A stretch of 13,914 nt of DNA from Bondarzewia mesenterica (Eukaryota > Basidiomycota > Agaricomycetes > Russulales > Bondarzewiaceae): assembly GCA_004802705.1 (NCBI GenBank), contig SGPL01000725.1:1-13914 (forward strand), written 5' to 3'. The notes below the pieces were generated by a model that saw only the letters and a program-made list of their open reading frames with translations, was not told the origin of the DNA and searched no databases. Each line of letters opens with the position of its first letter. Within the stretch, counting starts at the first letter, position 1. Made by a program: the position numbers and the translations under genes. This document shows, in pieces, positions 1 through 9,808 of this stretch.

Positions 1-221
1 TGCAAATGAACATGCAACGGCTGCCTTCTGCTGGAAAATACTCCAGTCCAACATACCCCTAACCCTAATACTTATGTAATCAGTGGTGTCATCGCTATTA
101 ACAAATTTCAAAGTGAACCCTTCTCAGTCTTAACCCCAGGCTCATCCCCAATTCCACAACCCCCCACAAAAATATACATAAAAAACTAAACTCCGCCGCT
201 AAGAGCCCATCAATTATGAAA

Positions 222-1134
222 CTACTGGGCCCACCTAGCCCAAACTCCCCTCTCCTCGCTTAAATCTATCCGCCCTTCCTCACTAATTGCTGGAAGAACG
301 GCCACCTTCTGGAATCGCTGGCTAATCAAACGACGAATTCAGCTGCGGCGAGCAGTAGCCGTCCTGTCTGAAGGCACCCAAAGGTACTGATCACCACTTC
401 CAGTGATGTGATACTTCACCCAATCTCCAATGCGCAGTATCTCCCGTCGCACTTGCCCATACAACACCTCTCCCCCCCACCTCGCCCGCACCTACATCTC
501 GACACCTATATACCTCATGGGTCTCCCTTCTAACACCCACGCCATAACTCCTGCCACCAACCTATAGCGAGCGATAATGTTCATAACGGCCGGCCCACCA
601 AAAGGTGCATGACGGTCTCCCACCTCATCACGGCTGATCAAGCCAGGATCGACCGTAGAAACAGAGGGAGAAATTGTCGAATAAGAAAGTTGAGTTCATA
701 AAGAACGTAGGGATTGTAAATCTGACATTTGGTCAGTAAGGAGAGTAGGGCTACTGACAGTTATCAAAGGGAGAGTGTCCCGAGCTGTAGCGAGCATGAA
801 TGCAGAATGAGTTAAACGTATACAGTACGCAATGCACCACTCAATCCTATCCTTTATACATAGAGACCAACCTAGATCTGACCAGCCCTAAACAAACATG
901 TAATACCGCTCTAACCTTTGCCCGTCCTAGCCGACTCCCCCCTCAAAAATGCACATAAAGATAAAAAATAAAATAACAAGATAACAACAAGATGCTGAGC
1001 CCGTCCCTCCATACGTAAACTACAGAAATCTTGCTTATCTCCTCTATTGACACCACCTCGGCCATCTCCTGCCCCAAAAAGATTAGATTTACCCTATCTG
1101 TAAGGGCCGCCCAAAAGTGCCTTACATAAGACAT
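222..1134 (-). pseudogene. Decayed minus-strand coding sequence of unknown function
   Basis: I do not recognise this protein. On the minus strand one frame runs from about 915 down to a TAG at 222-224 with only four internal stops: TAG 888-890, TGA 696-698, TAG 492-494 and TGA 339-341. The open stretches between them are 63, 67, 50 and 38 codons, whereas an adjacent minus frame has well over ten stops in the same span. The text reads like a folded protein, for example RIGDWVKYHITGSGDQYLW and IRRLISQRFQKVAVLPAI. Every stop is one transition from CGA, CAG or TGG. Upstream, another frame (ATG at 1132-1134, MSYVRHFWAALTDRVN) can join it through a GT-AG intron at 916-988 (73 nt, phase preserved). 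A further open minus frame at 1094-1402 may be more 5' coding. No domain is visible. The minus strand is G-rich, which itself lowers stop density, so the call is tentative. Confidence 0.4.
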
Positions 1135-1179
1135 GCGCGCTAAAATGACCCAGTGGTCGAGTACTCGCCCAGCCACCAA

Positions 1180-2586
1180 GCCTGCTCAAATCCCCCCCCT
1201 CCAAACTCGACGCAAACCCCTTCTCCTCCTCCATGATCCACCAGAGTCCAGAAGCTCCAGCTCGTCTCCTCGATACCATCAAAACCGCATCCCACATCTC
1301 GAACATACCCATCCGACACTCGACACTGTCCCCTTTTTTACACTTTACACGACGTGTCCTCTCTTTTACCGCGTGCGTCAACCCGAACCTGACCATCCCC
1401 ACAGACCCACGCCGACATTTCCTCTGCCGAGCTCGACCTCACCCCAAGCACGCTCCACCTCCATGTCCCTCGCCTCTACGTGCTCGACCTCGATCTCGAC
1501 CACAATTTCGACGGCAGCCACCGACAGCCAGCGCGGGACCTCGACGTTGACAGCGCTCNCGCAGAATGGCGCNTCGCCGACGGCACGCTCNTTCTCTTCN
1601 CTTGAGAGCNNTAGCGTCGCTGAAAACAGCCAACACCAACACCAACAAAAGGGCCAAATAAGTCCTGGTTATNGCNATAGGAGCGCCGACCNNGCACTGC
1701 ACCCTCCCGCTCTCGCTCTAAGTGCGTGACTCACACTGCCGCCCCCTATGTCTCGCCAGGCCCTCATGTACCAACCACNCTGTCAATGNGCNCNGATCCC
1801 GCAAATGTCAACCACACCACCACCCACCCAAACTGGGTCTGCCCCAGCGCAGCTCTACCCATCTGACAGCACCAAACACCTCGCGATGATCAAGCCCCCC
1901 CCCCAATAACCTTGTTCCAGCCACCATATCCTCACGTCGATTACACCAACGATCCCCCCCGANGAACCAGCATCTCCGCCACGCNGNTCAATCATGACAT
2001 ACCTGACTCCCGCTGCAGGCTCAACAGATGGGATCGAACGGGTCACGCACACCCCCCCCCCATCTGGCAGCCCTGGTCCTGGCAACCCTGCCGCCCAACC
2101 CGAAACCCCTTAACTTGTTGCCCATACCTCCATCCACCCAGCCAACAGCCCTCCATTCGCCTCCACACGCAGCCACCAACATCCTCAATCTCCATCGTAC
2201 TTGCTGCTCACCCCAGCGATAAAATGCTGACCAACAGTCCCGACACGCTCCAAAACCAGACCAAGAACTCGCACCCAAAAGCCCGCAAAAATACCCTCAC
2301 GCAATGAAGAAATTCGCCGCGGCACGCAGAACCAGCAAAAACCCAAATGCCTCGCATCCACCCCGCAAGGAAATGCACGCGACAACCCACATTCGCACCT
2401 ACACGAGGACCATCGTGCACCGAACCCGCTCATTGACAAGAGCATCTCGTAGGCAAGGCCCGACATTTCTCCACCTGAATGCTGTATTACACGCATTCTA
2501 CCTCCTCGCTATGAGTAAGACACCGCCCGCCTCTTCTCCATGCGCCTCCTTAGNGTATCCCTTGTACTATATACTGTAACAAACGA
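1180..2586. other. C-rich, G-poor stretch without a supportable intact gene
   Basis: The plus strand is rich in C and A and poor in G, with C runs near 1896-1906 and 2050-2060 that make long open frames appear on both strands by composition alone. Plus-strand frames give proline-, histidine- and threonine-rich text (for example from the ATG at 1748 and around 2300-2520) that changes frame at the C runs. This could be a badly decayed ORF or a long 5' leader of the downstream retrotransposon. Isolated N bases start at 1559, so the multi-copy or ambiguous segment may begin there. I can name no domain. Confidence 0.4.
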
Positions 2587-2592
2587 AATAAA
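2587..2592 (+). terminator. Candidate polyadenylation signal AATAAA
   Basis: A perfect AATAAA lies 35 bases before an (AAT)8 tract, inside AT-rich sequence that follows a C-rich stretch. This is the usual layout of a polymerase II transcript 3' end. It could end the decayed plus-strand sequence upstream or an upstream retroelement copy. The hexamer alone can occur by chance. Confidence 0.3.
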
Positions 2593-2626
2593 TTCTCCCC
2601 CTCTTACAAGCATTGTCCCTTCAAAN

Positions 2627-2650
2627 AATAATAATAATAATAATAATAAT
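2627..2650 (+). repeat. (AAT)8 microsatellite
   Basis: Eight perfect AAT units directly follow an N at 2626 and precede the ORF1 start by about 160 bases. Simple trinucleotide tails are a known 3' terminus of some non-LTR retrotransposons (the I factor ends in TAA repeats). The tract may therefore be the tail of an older copy or an ordinary microsatellite in the 5' leader. Confidence 0.9.
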
Positions 2651-2809
2651 CAAAAACCGGCCCTCTNTGCCACNTCACATAAGCAATTCANGCAGNGACG
2701 CNCGTCCATACGCCTCCTTGCCTCCTCTCAGACGATCNGTGCTCCTACAACCCCTCCGTCTGCTGAAANTCTCAAATNTATACTAAACCAAAGCAACATC
2801 TACTACCCC

Positions 2810-4567
2810 ATGGCCNCAGACCAGCCCGCCTCTGGGCGGGCAACTAGAAAGAGAGCGCNCAATGAAGNGCCTCCCGNAGACCCTCCTGCGGAACAAGGTA
2901 TGCCGCTGCACACTCCACCGNGAANGAACCTAATCGCTGAACNTTACCCGCNAGCCCAGGCCCCACTCACACCACCACAGGCCNCCANAACAGNGACCCC
3001 AACCCCCACAACCCTGCCACCCCTGTNGTCCCCACTCNTATTGACCACNCNGCTTCCACCGCGNGANGCGACTATGCCCACCCCGCTCACTCTGGGTCCC
3101 CCCAAAGCCCAGGAGGTTACACAAGNGACTGTGCTACTCCNGCCNACTGCATCACCCGTACCTGTCGACCTCGTGGTTTCTAAGAANGCCGCGCTCTNCA
3201 CGANCTGNGCATNNNNANNNNTCTACACTNNTCANANACTTCNCAAANNNCGNNNTCGCGTNNNCGNNNNACGCGTACACATCCCCCTTGCCTGCCTCCA
3301 CCCANGCTCCTACNCTGAAGCCATCCTCCACCTCTCCATCCNCTAACCCCCTCGCTCCCCCAGCAGCATCAGTCGCCGNCCCTCNCCGACCTCTATATGG
3401 CGNGCCGACTCTATCTTCCCACCCGCTAAGCGAGCACCCAGTGCTCGTAAACACGCTAGCACTGCCCAGGACTNGGACGTCCTCTTAGCGGACATNGACC
3501 GCAGCTCCATCCCCAACGCCAAGCCNGCCTCATTATTTTCACCCTTCACCCCTCCCCCGCCCTCCGGCTGGCCAGCGGTCATATTTTCATCTATTGCAGG
3601 NCCGTTCCAGGGGCTTGCCACTGCCCAACTAGTTGATTGGCGCAAAACCCNGACCAAGTGTCTNGCCCACNTCTATGGCCATAANGCCGTCGACGACCTG
3701 GACCTTACCCTCCCTNNCATACNCTNATTCCTCACCCACCTCAATGCTCCCCAAGCNCAGGTTGTGCCNTCCAACCCAATCCTGCCAACCCCACCTACNC
3801 ACGAAAAACCCAACGCATTCCTAATCTACNACATCTCGGAACAGCTGTGCGATGACCTCGTCACCACCGCAGTCTACTCCAGCGACAACATTACCCTCCT
3901 GTTCTATNAATTCACTCCNCAACTCCCTAGCTTNNTCGGCCAATTCAAGGACTTTATAACTGACNCCNCGAGGGACGACTGCAACGAANGCCTGGCCAGT
4001 GATCTTNGCACCTCACTTATCAATTCAACTCTACCCGCCCTCTTAGCCCTCATAAGTAGCGGCNGACATGCGAACCTATCAGCTGANGACCNANTCAGAT
4101 ACTTTCTTAACTCTATTNGCACCAACCACATCANTCTCCGCATCCCTGGGGGTGCTCCTTATNTTGCTTGGTGTTTGTACATGGACTACCCNNCTACTAG
4201 CCCTGGCGATTGGGACCAGGTCCTAAACTTCTTCCNTTCCAACCCCATGNGCACGAGCCTCAATGGTGTTGNGCACGCCGAGCGCTCCTACTCCTGTACT
4301 GNGTGCCATGGTGCTGATCATCCACGAGGCCTCTGTCCCTTTGCTGCCATCCCTGGCTGGCATGGTCCCCCACCCCCCAACAGGCCCCCTCCCTCCAGCT
4401 ACCCTGATCCACAGCCCTCCTCTTCNCGCCAAAGACTCACCAGCNCTAGCCCGTCAGGACCGTCAAACNNTGGGCAAGGACGAGGGTATGGNGGANGTCG
4501 TGAACGTGANTNGGGCACTCGCTCCTTTGGTGGCAATCGCGATTCCTCTAACTACCGTTCTTCTTAA
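2810..4567 (+). pseudogene. LINE ORF1, Gag-like nucleic-acid-binding protein (interrupted)
   Basis: The start is the ATG at 2810 (context CCCCATGG). One frame runs to TAA at 4565-4567, about 585 codons, with a single internal stop, TAA at 3344-3346 (codon 179). N bases are very dense just before it (about 3213-3270), so the stop may reflect a bad consensus or a local double frameshift; frame 3 at 3288-3488 is open across it. The N-terminal third is rich in Pro, Thr and Ala and basic near the start (RATRKRA), as in disordered Gag N-termini. The middle (3600-4260) is a globular stretch with text such as GLATAQLVDWRKT and HEKPNAFLIY. A CX2CX4HX4C zinc knuckle lies at 4295-4336, followed by a Pro-rich and then Gly/Arg/Ser-rich tail. 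Such proteins coat the element RNA. Identity as ORF1 rests on the knuckle, basic composition and position. Confidence 0.75.
4295..4336 (+). other. CCHC zinc knuckle of ORF1
   Basis: Reading frame 2 gives Cys-X2-Cys-X4-His-X4-Cys with exact retroviral-type spacing (one X in the CX2C is an N-containing codon). It is followed by PFAAIPGW. Knuckles of this kind bind single-stranded nucleic acid in Gag and LINE ORF1 proteins. Confidence 0.85.
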
Positions 4568-4874
4568 AATCCTCTCTTTATGCCCCACTACATGCCATAT
4601 CCCTTACCTATCATGCCTTCCTCCGCATACAGTACCCCTTATATACTTATGTAGTCTTGTACCTACTTGCATGCCATCTCAAGCTCACTATGTATAAGTC
4701 TTACCTATGCTCCTGACTTGTAATCCAACTCATCGCCTGCCTTATGAAACACACTTGGGTCCCGCTAGTGTGTTACTTCAATATTGGGACCGCTCCTTGA
4801 TTAATAGCAAGATCTTTGAGTGTAACTCTGCTCGTTCTGCACACACGTCAGTCCACGTAGTGCAGACCNTATGA
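4568..4874 (+). other. ORF1-ORF2 junction with possible displaced ORF1 tail and ATGA overlap
   Basis: After the TAA of ORF1 the text stays protein-like: first in the same frame up to a TAG near 4652 (FMPHYMPYPLPIMPSSAY), then one base on, where an open stretch of about 58 codons runs from 4698 to a TGA at 4872-4874. That TGA overlaps the first ATG of the ORF2 frame (4871-4873) as ATGA. This may be the decayed C-terminus of ORF1 ending in a stop/start overlap, an arrangement used by some LINEs to couple ORF2 translation to ORF1 termination. The coding nature of the tail is inferred only from openness and composition. Confidence 0.4.
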
Positions 4875-5423
4875 ACGGCCACCCCAACCAAATGACAATT
4901 TATACAACCCCAATTTCAGCCACAGGCCCTTCTGATACAGTTACCCCTGCAAGGGAGGGCAGGCTGTGAAGTCCTGGAGGTTCAGTACAGGATGGAGCCA
5001 TGCGAGGGATGGCACCCCTCTGTGCTACAGGCTCTGGGCTGCAAGCATGCGGGTTACAGCACCCCACCAATCCAGCTGAAAATCCCGGAGTGCACTTTGG
5101 GCAAAGTGTAGACCGAATGCGAAGCCCAACTACAACCTTGGTGAGGGAGGTTGTTGAAACACGAATTCCTCGCTCAACATCTCTGTCTGGTAGTATGTCT
5201 GATCTTATGCGAAACCCAGACCAGTTTCCCCTCAGAGGCGGGGATGCTGTACATCTAAGCCCTCCTCCTTCACAAACCCAAAGTGAAATTACTGGAACCC
5301 CACCAGATGTAGTCTTCACACAGTCTACTCCATCAGCTGATATCTCACCCTCTCAGCAACTAAATGCCGAACCTCTCAACCAAAGGCATACTCATCATCG
5401 CCNTNAAAAAAATTAAAAAATGC

Positions 5424-6177
5424 ACAAAAGCCTCTCTTCAAATTGCATCCCTCAACATGAAAGGAAAAAGCTCCAATTCTTCTACTGGACCACTCTCAAA
5501 GTGGAATACAATCTGCTCTCTTATAAAAAATAAACGGCTAGGAATTTTAGCCCTTCAAGAAACTCACTTGACTGAAGATGATGTCACTACACTCCATCGC
5601 CTTTATGGCTGGCGCATTTTAATCCATAACTCTTCTAACCCTTCACATCCTAATAGAGGCGGTGTCGCCTTTGTACTAAATCGCGAGCAAACTGCTGTTG
5701 AAGACACGCAATTAATAACCTTGATCCCTGGGCGAGCTATCTTACTTAGACACCACTGGCATTCTACATCTGTCATTAACATCCTTAATGTGTATGCACC
5801 TAATGATACAGCTGAAAATGCTCTCTTTTGGTCTGACCTCCTTAACAAATGGACTGCCTCTGATTTACCACACCCTGATATTATGTATGGCGATTTTAAT
5901 ATTGTTGAAGATTCTTTAGATAGACTACCATGTCGTAGTGACTCTCACTTAGCGACAAGTTCTCTTGCTGATCTAAAATTACATTTTTATTTAAAAGACG
6001 GCTGGCGAAACCTGCATCCTACAGAAAAAAAACTTCACTTTCTCCCAACCAAATGGTGGCAGCCAATCACGCATTGACNGCATATATGCNTNAGAATCAA
6101 TTATAAATACTGCATCTGANTGGATAATTNAAACCTCACCTGTTTTGACTGATCACCGCTTAATATCTGTGNGCATC
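5424..6177 (+). other. APE-type endonuclease domain of ORF2
   Basis: All main motifs are visible: IASLN (Asn codon 5454-5456), LQET with the metal-binding Glu at 5559-5561, NVYAPND from 5787, GDFN at 5889-5900, then, after a frameshift in an A8 run at 6025-6032, SRID at 6067-6078 and TDHR with the catalytic His at 6154-6156. This order matches the exonuclease-endonuclease-phosphatase fold of LINEs, which nicks the genomic target. No N bases fall between 5406 and 6078, unlike the flanks. Confidence 0.9.
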
Positions 6178-6892
6178 ATAGATAGCAAAATNNCTTTCAT
6201 TGGACAAGGCCGTTGNACNTTACCANTATTCCTCCTTAAGGATAAAGAACTCCTAGAAACNTTCAACTCATTAGCTCACTCATTACAACAAGATATNACT
6301 CATAGCTTAACTAACNGCACATATGAGAATNATCCTCAAACNCTTCTTAAGAAATTNAAAGATACTATTACCCAAAAATCTCGNCAGCGTGCAAAGACTG
6401 CTATTCCTAAAATTGAAATTACCATTCAAAAACTTAAAATGGAAGNGAAAAAAAANNTTAAACAACNCTGCCTCCCTTGACNAAAATCTCCNAAATATTA
6501 ATNTTGGCTTAATTCAAGAAANAATAGCATATCTAGAAAGTNAANGNTATCTCAATGCTCNTACTACATCTTTAGCTCATTATCGCATTGAAGGTGAAAC
6601 TATNAGTAAATANTGGTCCCAAGTCANTANAACNAAAACTCNAAGGGACTACATTCCATCTCTTAAACAACNTGGCAGNGATCCACCATCATTTGTCACT
6701 AGATCTGACCAAATGACAGAACTTGCAAGAAATTACCATAACNANTTACAAGAAGAAGATTCAAATATACCACNCACTATTCGATCTGAAGCCATCACTN
6801 AAACTCTTCANCATATTACANCCACAGTATCNNCAAGNGACCAAGACCAACTNGCCAGTCNACTCACTTATGATGACNTCCTANACTCCCTT

Positions 6893-7780
6893 AAATNAAT
6901 GCTAAATGGCAAGGCCTCTGGCATTAATGGTATCCCATATGAGTTCTGGAAAATTATGCACTCTAGATTTGAATCCAACACCAAAGCTGGCAAGCCANCA
7001 NTAGATATTATAAATATTTTGACCCTTGTCTTCAATGATATTGAACGACATGGTGTTGCTNACCATACTGAATTCTCTTCAGGATNGTTNTGCCCTCTTT
7101 ATAAGAAAAAAAGACAAGCGTGATATTGCCAACTATCGCCCAATTACACTTCTTAACTCTGATTATAAAATCTTCACCAAAGCTCTAACCAANAAACTTA
7201 GCATAATTGCTTCTAACATTGTANATGNAAATCAGGCTGGTTTTTTANNAAAANGTAGCATCTTTGATCAAGTTAAACTTTCANAACTCATGATTGACTA
7301 TGCTGAAGCTATGGAAGAGAATNGTATCATTGTTGCNCTTGACCAAGAAAAAGCTTATGATAAAATTGCTCATGACTATTTATGGCTNACTTNAGAGAAA
7401 TTTGGCATCCNTNCCTCCTTTATTAAAATTNTACGCTCACTTTATGAAAATGCAGAATCTGTTGTCATTNTTAATGGAGTTATNAGCTCCTCCNTGGAAA
7501 ATTACTAGAGGTGTTCNTCAAGGCTGCCCCTTATCTTGCNTCCTTTTTGTCATCACTATTGAACCTTTAGCCTGCATGATTCGTAACTCTNACCTCNAAG
7601 GTTTTCAAATTCCNNGTATNTCTGATAAAATAATCACCACCNTCTTTGCTGATGANANAACTGTATACCTTNGCGAAGGTGATAATTATGAAACTTTGAC
7701 TGCTATACTAAATAAATNGTGTAAAGCTTCAAAGNCACNCTTTAATCTTAGTAAGACTGAGATTATCCCTATTGGCCACA
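6893..7780 (+). other. Reverse transcriptase domain of ORF2
   Basis: Motifs in order: LNGKASGINGIPYEFW (finger motif), ANYRPITLLNSDYK, NQAGFL, motif A LDQEKAYDK at 7338-7364 (catalytic Asp 7341-7343), motif B RGVxQGCPLS at 7507-7536, motif C FAD(D) at 7645-7656 and FNLSKTEI after it. The second catalytic Asp of motif C is codon GAN, which is Asp only if N is C or T. Two to three frame changes cross the domain (7106-7112, about 7484-7494 and, just downstream, 7940-7944). Confidence 0.9.
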
Positions 7781-8668
7781 AATCNTANAGATCACAGGTA
7801 CTCCTCTCNCGTCAAATTAATAATCTTAGTGCTCCTTTTCCACTTGNCACTCATGTTGCTAATGAAGGNNAAGCTGTCNGCTCCTTAGGTGCTTGNATTG
7901 GCAATAACATTGATNGTGCCTCTCCCTGGAGTCCAGTTCTTTGAAAAAATCANATCATCTTTAGATAAATGGAAGAGCTGCCACCCATCTAAAACAAAAG
8001 GGTGNCCACTTATCATTCAAATGATAGTTGGAGGCATGACTCAATACTTAACTAAAGTTCAAGGTATGCCCTTAGAAATTGAGAACTCTTTGATTAAAAT
8101 NATTCGCAACTTTATNTGGGATTCTGCTAAAACCTCTCCTGTAAACTTANAAACCCTCTATCTTCCTATTGNAAAGGGTGGCATCAAACTCCTTGACNTT
8201 AAATCTAGAAATAAAGNTATTCAACTAACTTGGGCTAAATCTTTTTTACATTTAGGCNCACANCATCCAACATGGGCATATATTGCAGANCTTCTNATTN
8301 GTGAACANNNTACCCTAAAATCTGNAAAAGTTTCNAAATNATCTCAAGTTAATCTGTTCCTTCAAANATGNNAAACCTCACTTACTAAATCTGCCCTTNC
8401 TAAAGATATTTTAAGCATGCTAAGAGTAGCAAAGNAATATAATTTAAGCTTCTCTTCAATTAAATTATCTAAGTCAATTCAAAATAATCTNCCTATNTGG
8501 TATCACATTNGAGCAAAAGCCCACCTAAATNGCTTCAATAACTCTTCTTTAAGTTCTTGTNTTAGAGAAAACNATAGAATTATTACANTNGCAGATTTAA
8601 TTAAATTTTCNCAANNTGAGCGACTTCTNAACCTTCAACCTAAACATTATGCTCGANGTAACTNCACN

Positions 8669-8725
8669 TGCCTCTACTGCCACTCAGANCGACAACATTC
8701 TCANTGCTTNAACCCAAGTAAATGT
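8669..8725 (+). other. Cys cluster CX2CX8CX5C between reverse transcriptase and RNase H
   Basis: Four cysteines (codons at 8669, 8678, 8705 and 8723) form C-X2-C-X8-C-X5-C, with an NPSKC ending, just before NPKWDP. I recall a similar Cys-rich segment with an NP..C ending in related mushroom LINE polyproteins. Zinc binding is inferred from the spacing only. Confidence 0.55.
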
Positions 8726-8989
8726 AGCNAAGCAGCCTCCTCTCTNCTCAAAATNCTNAATCCTAAATGGGACCCAAATATCTCACCTCTCNTTGATGGC
8801 CTCTCCCTTACAACAANGCATCAAACTTTGAATATGACCTCTTATAAAAGCACTGGTAAAATNATTTTTAANCCCTCAGTTACAACTCANGNTAACATCT
8901 CTGAAGGCTTTCGCATCTTTACAAANNCATCTGCCATATCTCATTTACCTGCACATNNTTCACAANGTATTNGCATTANATTACTTGAT

Positions 8990-9420
8990 GAATCTGTAAC
9001 AGTNTATACNGATGGCTCTTGCATTAAAAATGGNGATTTAGATGCNAGTGCTGGCAGTGGCATTTNGTTTGGCCACAATGATATAAGAAATCGTGCCATT
9101 CGTATCCCCACACCTGCTGACTCTCAGCCTTCAAATCAAATAGGTGAAATAGTTGCAGTACTTACTGTNGCTAAAGCTGTCCCTAGCTTTGCTCCTCTCC
9201 ATATTATTAGTGACTCAAAATATGTAATTGAAGGCCTTACCACTCATATGCCCCACTGGGAAGACCGTGGCTGGATTGGCATAGCTAACCGTGATTACTT
9301 CCAAGCTACAGCTTTTTATCTCCGCAAACGATCAGCTATTACCACNTTTCAATGGGTGAAAGGCCACTCTNGTAACCCTGNAAATGAAGGTGCTGATCAT
9401 CTTGCATCACAAGGTGCCAT
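8990..9420 (+). other. RNase H domain of ORF2
   Basis: The four acidic active-site residues are present: Asp in DGSC (9011-9013), Glu in GEIVAVL (9146-9148), Asp in SDSKYVIEGL (9212-9214) and Asp in NEGADHLAS (9395-9397). The conserved His lies in VKGHS (9365-9367). The domain degrades the RNA strand of the hybrid. Its length of about 140 residues is normal, and its position C-terminal to the reverse transcriptase is typical of the Tad/I group. Confidence 0.92.
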
Positions 9421-9757
9421 AAAACCTACTCCTGATCANATAGACCTATCTGTTGCAAATAATTTCCACCTCACTGGTGCAAAACTCTCCTCCTTGAGTC
9501 AATCTCTTGCATATAAAGGAATTTTAGAAAGANGTTCTATTACTATACGACGATCTACTCTTATTAACCTTGACATAACTCGCTATGCCATTCAGCTTGC
9601 CTCTAAGCATTTACCCACTGACAGCTCTATATAGAAAGCTACTCGCCATCCTGACTTCAGCCGTCCAATAGCTGACTTTTTATGGAAATCAATGCATAAT
9701 GCACATCGCTGTGGTAGCTATTGGGACCATATTCCCAACTTTGAACAGCGTGCTCTT

Positions 9758-9808
9758 TGCTCAACTTGCCAAGTTAAAGAATCACTAGACCACATCTTGA
9801 CTGACTGC
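9758..9808 (+). other. C-terminal CCHC zinc finger of ORF2
   Basis: Cys-X2-Cys-X7-His-X4-Cys follows the segment SYWDHIPNFEQRALCSTC. Such a finger near the ORF2 C-terminus is common in LINE polyproteins and is thought to help bind element RNA or target DNA. It lies 124 bases after the in-frame TAG at 9632-9634, so that stop would remove it from the product. Confidence 0.8.

Noticed and set aside
57..70. CCCTAACCCTAA-like telomeric motif
   Set aside because: Less than two full units; no array, so chance similarity.
1439..1702. Minus ORF with a hydrophobic LALLLVLVLAVF stretch resembling a signal peptide
   Set aside because: Arises from a repetitive AACACCAACACCAAC tract on the plus strand, and the rest is low-complexity arginine-rich text with Ns.
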